Shown one piece after another: positions 6,563-9,594 of a stretch of DNA of 9,594 bases. The stretch comes from Actinomycetes bacterium (GTDB taxonomy: Bacteria > Actinomycetota > Humimicrobiia > JAHJRV01). A model generated the notes under the pieces. That model was not told the origin of the DNA. It saw nothing but the letters and a program-made list of their open reading frames with translations, and made no database searches. The position numbers and the translations under genes are program-made. The stretch covers positions 1 to 9,594 of the forward strand of contig JAUWOM010000035.1 in NCBI GenBank assembly GCA_030612085.1. Reading direction: 5' to 3'. Numbering within the stretch: position 1 is the first letter of the stretch; each line of letters begins with the position of its first letter.

Positions 6563-7588
6563 ATGAAAGCAGCGGTTTGTTATTCCTCTAAAAAGTTTTT
6601 AATAGATGAAGTCCCAAAGCCTGAAATAGATAAGGATGAGATTTTAGTCAAAGTAATGGCCTGTGGTATTTGTGGTTCAGATATAAAAAAGATTTTTGAT
6701 GATAATGTTAAAAAACCAATTGTGTTAGGTCATGAAATTGCTGGTGATGTTGTTGAGATTGGGTCAGGTGTAAAAGATTTTGAGGTTGGTGATAGAGTTG
6801 TTGTTACTCACCATATTCCCTGTTTTGATTGCCAATATTGCAAGCATAAAAACTATTCAATGTGCAAGCAATTCAAATTAACAAACATTCATCCAGGAGG
6901 TTTTTCTCAATATATTAAAGTACCAAAAGAAAATATTTCTGTTGGAACATTAAAGATAAATAATAATATATCTTATGAAGAAGCGAGCTTTTCTGAACCA
7001 TTAGCATGTTGCTTATACTCATTAGGAAAAATTAATCTGCTTCAAAAAGATTCTGTTGTAATTGTAGGATTAGGAACAATGGGATTGTTATTTAATCAAC
7101 TGATAAGAAATAAAAAAGCTATTCCTATAGGGATTGAAATTGACACAAATAGAGTAGATTTTGCCAAAAATTCTGGATTTGATTTAGTTTTCAATCCAAC
7201 CAAAGAAAATGTTACAGAAAAAATTATGGATATTACTAAGGGAGTTGGAGCTGATATAGTAATTTTAACTGTAGTAAATAAAGAAATCTTGAACCAATGT
7301 ATTGATTACATCAGAGATGGGGGGGGAATAATAATTTTTGCTGGGACTGATAATAAGAAAGGTGTAGAGATAAATATCAATACACTATATAGAAGAGAAA
7401 TATCTATAATTGGAAGCTATTCTTCATCCCCAAAACATTTATCTCAAGCTTTAGAACTAATTTCTGATAAAGATATTAATGTTAAAAATCTCATAACCCA
7501 TAGATTGCCATTAGAAGAATTTGGCAAAGCAGTTGAGTTAATTATAAATAGAAAAGCTTACAAAGTTATCATTAAGCCTTGGAAATAA
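6563..7588 (+). CDS. Zinc-dependent medium-chain alcohol/polyol dehydrogenase (MDR)
   Basis: A 341-residue zinc MDR enzyme of the sorbitol / 2,3-butanediol / L-threonine dehydrogenase group, oxidising a secondary alcohol to a ketone with NAD(P). Catalytic zinc ligands are C37 (GICGSD), H57 and E58 (GHE), and E145 (SEPLACC). Four structural-zinc cysteines are present: C87, C90, C93 and C101. The Rossmann motif is GLGTMG (169-174), and an acidic residue after the second strand (D194, in GIEID) favours NAD over NADP. The residues after GSD are IKKIF, so the His often found in SDxH is absent. There is no SD before the ATG, but the MKAAV start is family-typical. It is divergent from sorC and likely co-regulated with the E1/E2 genes. 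The substrate is not determined. Confidence 0.92.
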   Translation: MKAAVCYSSKKFLIDEVPKPEIDKDEILVKVMACGICGSDIKKIFDDNVKKPIVLGHEIAGDVVEIGSGVKDFEVGDRVVVTHHIPCFDCQYCKHKNYSMCKQFKLTNIHPGGFSQYIKVPKENISVGTLKINNNISYEEASFSEPLACCLYSLGKINLLQKDSVVIVGLGTMGLLFNQLIRNKKAIPIGIEIDTNRVDFAKNSGFDLVFNPTKENVTEKIMDITKGVGADIVILTVVNKEILNQCIDYIRDGGGIIIFAGTDNKKGVEININTLYRREISIIGSYSSSPKHLSQALELISDKDINVKNLITHRLPLEEFGKAVELIINRKAYKVIIKPWK

Positions 7589-7631
7589 AATTATTAAATA
7601 AAGATAGAATTGTTAACTTAGAAAAAATCAT

Positions 7632-7660
7632 TTGACAAATGACTACTAATTGTATATAAT
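7632..7660 (+). promoter_or_regulatory. Perfect-consensus sigma-70/A promoter of the MNT-HEPN operon
   Basis: TTGACA at 7632-7637 and TATAAT at 7655-7660, separated by exactly 17 bases, match the housekeeping consensus at all twelve positions. The start of transcription should be near 7667, giving a leader of about 24 bases that holds the GAGG ribosome site at 7682-7685 before ATG 7691. Such a strong promoter, overlapped by repeats at 7640-7679, suggests a tightly repressed unit. Confidence 0.85.
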
Positions 7661-7679
7661 TGACTACAAAAAGTATATA
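7640..7679. promoter_or_regulatory. Two 19-bp operator-like direct repeats on the promoter
   Basis: TGACTAC-N5-GTATATA occurs at 7640-7658 and again at 7661-7679, a shift of exactly 21 bp or two helical turns. Each copy contains a small dyad, TAC-N5-GTA. The first copy overlaps the spacer and -10 box; the second covers the expected transcription start. This is the layout expected for cooperative autorepression, and the first gene of the operon encodes a winged helix-turn-helix domain. Confidence 0.75.
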
Positions 7680-7690
7680 TCGAGGCTATT

Positions 7691-8287
7691 ATGTTAAAAT
7701 TACTATTTTCTTCTCAGGCAAGAGTAAAAATTCTTAAATTTTTTTTACTGAATCCAACAACAAGTTATTATCAAAGAGAGTTAGAACAACACACAAAATT
7801 ACCTATTAGAGCGATTCAAAGAGAATTGGTAAGGATGGTTGAGTTAGGATTATTGGAAAAAAGAATAAGTGGAAATAGAAATTATTATCAAGTTAATAGG
7901 GATTTTCCAATTTTCTTAGAATTAAAATCAATCTTTCTAAAAACATATGGAATTGGTAAAGCCTTAAGAGAAAGCTTAAAAGAGAGAGAAAAAATAAATT
8001 TTGCTTTTATATATGGCTCATATGCTAAAAATCAGGAAAATATTACAAGTGATATTGATTTATTTGTTGTAGGTAATATTACCAGTCGCAAACTATCTTC
8101 ATATTTAAGTAAATTAAAGTCCGAATTTAATCGCGAAATAAACTTTTCTTTATATTCTCTCCAGGAGTTCAAGAAAGAAATAAAGAATAAAAATCACTTT
8201 ATAATGTCTATTTTAAAAGAACCAAAAATATTTATTATGGGAAAGGAAATTGACTTTAAAACAATTATTAGCTCAGGGAAGACTTAA
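7691..8287 (+). CDS. Winged-HTH + MNT nucleotidyltransferase fusion, antitoxin-like
   Basis: A 198-residue two-domain protein. Residues about 1-72 form an ArsR-like winged helix-turn-helix (SSQARVKILKFFL..., recognition region about LPIRAIQRELVRMVELGLLEK). Residues about 100-190 form a minimal nucleotidyltransferase, with the GS-x10-DxD motif at G109-S110 and D121/D123 (SDIDLFVVG). In characterised MNT-HEPN pairs the MNT protein AMPylates and silences the HEPN RNase partner; here the added DNA-binding domain suggests autoregulation as well. SD GAGG lies five bases before ATG. The gene overlaps the HEPN gene by 38 bases, implying translational coupling. Order is MNT then HEPN, unlike the HepT-then-MntA order of the Shewanella example. 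Antitoxin function is inferred, not shown. Confidence 0.88.
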   Translation: MLKLLFSSQARVKILKFFLLNPTTSYYQRELEQHTKLPIRAIQRELVRMVELGLLEKRISGNRNYYQVNRDFPIFLELKSIFLKTYGIGKALRESLKEREKINFAFIYGSYAKNQENITSDIDLFVVGNITSRKLSSYLSKLKSEFNREINFSLYSLQEFKKEIKNKNHFIMSILKEPKIFIMGKEIDFKTIISSGKT

Positions 8288-8687
8288 AAAACATAAAACG
8301 TCTAGAGGAGAGATTACAGCTCTTTTTAAAATTATAAAAAGGGATATTTCTGATGCTAATATCAAAATACTTTCTCTTGATAGAAGATTCTCTACAGCCT
8401 ATAATGCAGTTTTACAAACAGCAACAATTATTCTATATTGTAAGGGCTATAGACCTTCTGGATGGGGACATCATTATACTGTATTTCAATCTATTAAAAT
8501 TATATTAGGAAAAGATTATGAAGAATTAGTAGATTATTTTGATTCCTGCCGAATTAAAAGAAATATTGTAGACTATGATATAGCAGGTAAAATTTCTGAA
8601 AAGGAAGTGAAAGAACTTATTTATGAAGCTAAGAGATTTTATAAAAAAATAAAGAATTGGGTAGAAAAGAATTATCCATCTTTATAA
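8250..8687 (+). CDS. HEPN-domain protein, toxin-like partner of the MNT gene
   Basis: A 145-residue all-helical HEPN protein. The start is TTG at 8250, inside the end of the MNT gene: the resulting N-terminus (MTLKQLLAQGRLKKHKTSRGEI) matches, from memory, the conserved opening of this HEPN subfamily, and GGGAAAGGAAA immediately precedes it; no in-frame ATG would retain it. The segment usually holding the R-x4-6-H RNase motif reads R104-N-I-V-D-Y109, so a tyrosine replaces the histidine. From memory many relatives have RN-x3-Y here. Either the RNase activity is altered, or Y109 corresponds to the AMPylated tyrosine region of HepT. Toxicity is therefore uncertain. It is followed 18 bp later by the DUF2148 gene. 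Confidence 0.87.
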   Translation: MTLKQLLAQGRLKKHKTSRGEITALFKIIKRDISDANIKILSLDRRFSTAYNAVLQTATIILYCKGYRPSGWGHHYTVFQSIKIILGKDYEELVDYFDSCRIKRNIVDYDIAGKISEKEVKELIYEAKRFYKKIKNWVEKNYPSL

Positions 8688-8705
8688 TAGAAAGGATATT
8701 AAAAA

Positions 8706-9245
8706 ATGAGAAATGAGAGAGAATGGGAAATAAATGCAGTAAAAAAAGTTGCTGAGATAATGTGTGCAAGTGCAAGAACAGCTCCAAAAGCAAAGGGGAT
8801 TGATAATATTGAAACTCTAATTCTAAGTGAAGAGCAGAAAGAAATGGTAATTGATGAGATGAGAAGAATTGCTGAAGAGGAGAAGGTGGGGACAATGAGA
8901 AATACGTTTCTTAGAGATGCTAATAATCTGAAAGATAGCCACCAGGTTGTAATTATAGGAACAAAATTAAAAACAATTGGGATTCCATATTGTGGATATT
9001 GTGGATTTCATGACTGTAAAGCATGTAAAGATGCAGAAGGAATTTGCTTCTTTAATTCTAATGATTTAGGAATAGCAGTTGGTTCAGCAGTTTCAATTGC
9101 AAAATTCAATAATATTGACAATAGGATTATGTATACAATAGGAAGAGCAGTAGTAAATCTGAAGTTGTTAGGTAATGAGATAAAAGTAGCTTTGGGAATA
9201 CCACTAAGCGTTACTGGTAAAAGTATATTTTTTGATAGAGGATAA
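8706..9245 (+). CDS. DUF2148 ferredoxin-domain-containing protein
   Basis: A 179-residue protein with the DUF2148 cysteine cluster C96-x2-C99-x4-C104-x2-C107-x6-C114, likely to hold an iron-sulphur cluster or other metal, and the family N-terminal segment MCASARTAPKAKGIDN (19-34). The C-terminal region includes GSAVSIA and ends GIPLSVTGKSIFFDR, also family-typical. The function is unknown; the family occurs in anaerobic bacteria and archaea, suggesting redox chemistry in the cytoplasm. An AAAGGA site about eight to ten bases upstream supports the ATG at 8706. It starts 18 bp after the HEPN stop, so it is probably read through from the strong MNT-HEPN promoter; no separate promoter or terminator is evident between them. 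It faces a convergent membrane-protein gene nine bases on. Confidence 0.88.
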   Translation: MRNEREWEINAVKKVAEIMCASARTAPKAKGIDNIETLILSEEQKEMVIDEMRRIAEEEKVGTMRNTFLRDANNLKDSHQVVIIGTKLKTIGIPYCGYCGFHDCKACKDAEGICFFNSNDLGIAVGSAVSIAKFNNIDNRIMYTIGRAVVNLKLLGNEIKVALGIPLSVTGKSIFFDRG

Positions 9246-9253
9246 GAAGTATT

Positions 9254-9469
9254 TTAAATAGATATATTGAAGATTTTTATGGTTCCCCCCGCAAGAGAAA
9301 ATATTAGATAAGCAAACAAAACAAAATAAATGAAAATCCCAAATAAAATAATTGAAATTATTTTTAGTATTTTGCTCCTTCTTAATACTCCAACTATCAT
9401 TGTTATAATTGCTACTAATAGTAATAAACCTAATAACTTTATAAATAATATAAGGTAATTATAAAACAT
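9254..9469 (-). CDS. Small two-helix membrane protein, 71 aa
   Basis: Unrecognised. The 71-residue version (ATG at 9469) has two hydrophobic helices, about residues 4-28 and 35-60, with the basic turn LRRSKILK between them, suggesting an inner-membrane hairpin. An AAGGG about five bases upstream gives a weak ribosome site. A longer in-frame start at 9562 would add 31 residues of non-family-like sequence and would run over the transposase start on the other strand, so I prefer the short form. It is convergent with the DUF2148 gene and only eight bases separate the two. It could be a genuine small gene or a hydrophobic ORF by chance. Confidence 0.4.
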   Translation of the reverse strand: MFYNYLILFIKLLGLLLLVAIITMIVGVLRRSKILKIISIILFGIFIYFVLFAYLIFSLAGGTIKIFNISI

Positions 9470-9520
9470 AATTGCCCTTAGTACATTGACAATTCCCTGA
9501 TAATACAGTAAATTTTGGCC

Positions 9521-9594
9521 ATGAAAATTTGTCCTCGCTGCAGCAATAAAAAATTTTGGCAATATTCTAGTGGACAGAAGCGCTGTTCCAACTG
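9521..9594 (+). CDS. Zinc-ribbon transposase N-terminus (IS1595-like), cut by window edge
   Basis: The final 74 bases read as an open frame from ATG: MKICPRC, then KKFWQYSSGQKRCSN and a last partial codon TG. The pattern C4-x2-C7, 14 residues, C22-x2-Cys (if the next base is T or C) is the zinc ribbon that opens IS1595-type and related transposases. Only 24 codons are present, so the family call is tentative; other zinc-ribbon proteins are possible. No SD precedes it. The left end of the element should lie between about 9470 and 9520 but its terminal repeat cannot be confirmed without the right end. Confidence 0.55.
   Translation, partial: MKICPRCSNKKFWQYSSGQKRCSN

Noticed and set aside
7691..8687. 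Calling the MNT-HEPN pair a proven anti-phage defence system
   Set aside because: Only the domain types and motifs are visible; no neighbouring defence genes occur and the canonical HEPN histidine is absent.
8629..8895. 88-codon minus-strand frame across the HEPN end and DUF2148 start
   Set aside because: Low-complexity Leu/Ser/Gln/His translation lying opposite two real genes.
9470..9562. 31-residue N-terminal extension of the small membrane protein
   Set aside because: It overlaps the transposase start on the other strand, has no ribosome site and lacks hydrophobic or signal-like character.

Overview
The window is AT-rich (roughly 30% G+C by eye). It looks like chromosomal DNA of an anaerobic, possibly thermophilic, uncultured-type bacterium. 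Bacterial signs are a SorC-family regulator, Shine-Dalgarno (SD) sites such as AGGAGG and GAGGTG, a consensus TTGACA-N17-TATAAT promoter, a LipB octanoyltransferase and an AcoABC/PDH-type 2-oxoacid dehydrogenase. DUF1059, DUF2148 and HEPN/MNT proteins are typical of anaerobes, thermophiles and candidate phyla. I cannot name the phylum.

Left part (1-1680): a small DUF1059 protein with a strong SD and a rho-independent terminator; then lipB, apparently read from an extended -10 promoter with almost no leader; then, convergent to lipB, a short zinc-ribbon 'bh'-like protein.

Centre (1683-7588): a catabolic locus. On the minus strand, in transcription order, come a SorC-type sugar-binding regulator, E1-alpha, E1-beta and a single-lipoyl-domain E2. 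The arrangement resembles acetoin or pyruvate dehydrogenase, with no E3 in the window. Divergent from sorC is a zinc-dependent medium-chain dehydrogenase of the sorbitol/butanediol/threonine type. The 243-bp divergent gap carries a perfect 9-bp inverted repeat (ACAAATGTG-N9-CACATTTGT) that is a good operator candidate. Tandem 15-bp repeats with a 20-bp period lie between sorC and E1-alpha. A 54-bp double-hairpin element with inverted ends lies between E1-beta and E2. A simple reading is that the MDR dehydrogenase oxidises an alcohol or polyol to a keto compound, the E1/E2 complex cleaves a keto compound to an acyl-CoA, LipB supplies the octanoyl precursor of the E2 lipoate, and SorC senses a sugar-phosphate-like metabolite. 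The substrate is not determined by the sequence.

Right part (7590-9594): a winged-helix/MNT nucleotidyltransferase fusion overlaps a HEPN protein, a toxin-antitoxin-like pair. It has a perfect-consensus promoter whose -10 and start site are covered by two 19-bp direct repeats spaced exactly 21 bp, a likely autoregulatory operator. A DUF2148 cysteine-rich protein follows 18 bp after the HEPN gene. Then come a convergent two-helix membrane protein and, at the right edge, the first 24 codons of a zinc-ribbon transposase resembling IS1595.

No tRNA, rRNA or CRISPR was seen. No gene-free stretch exceeds 300 bases; the longest (238-506) holds a terminator and the lipB promoter.
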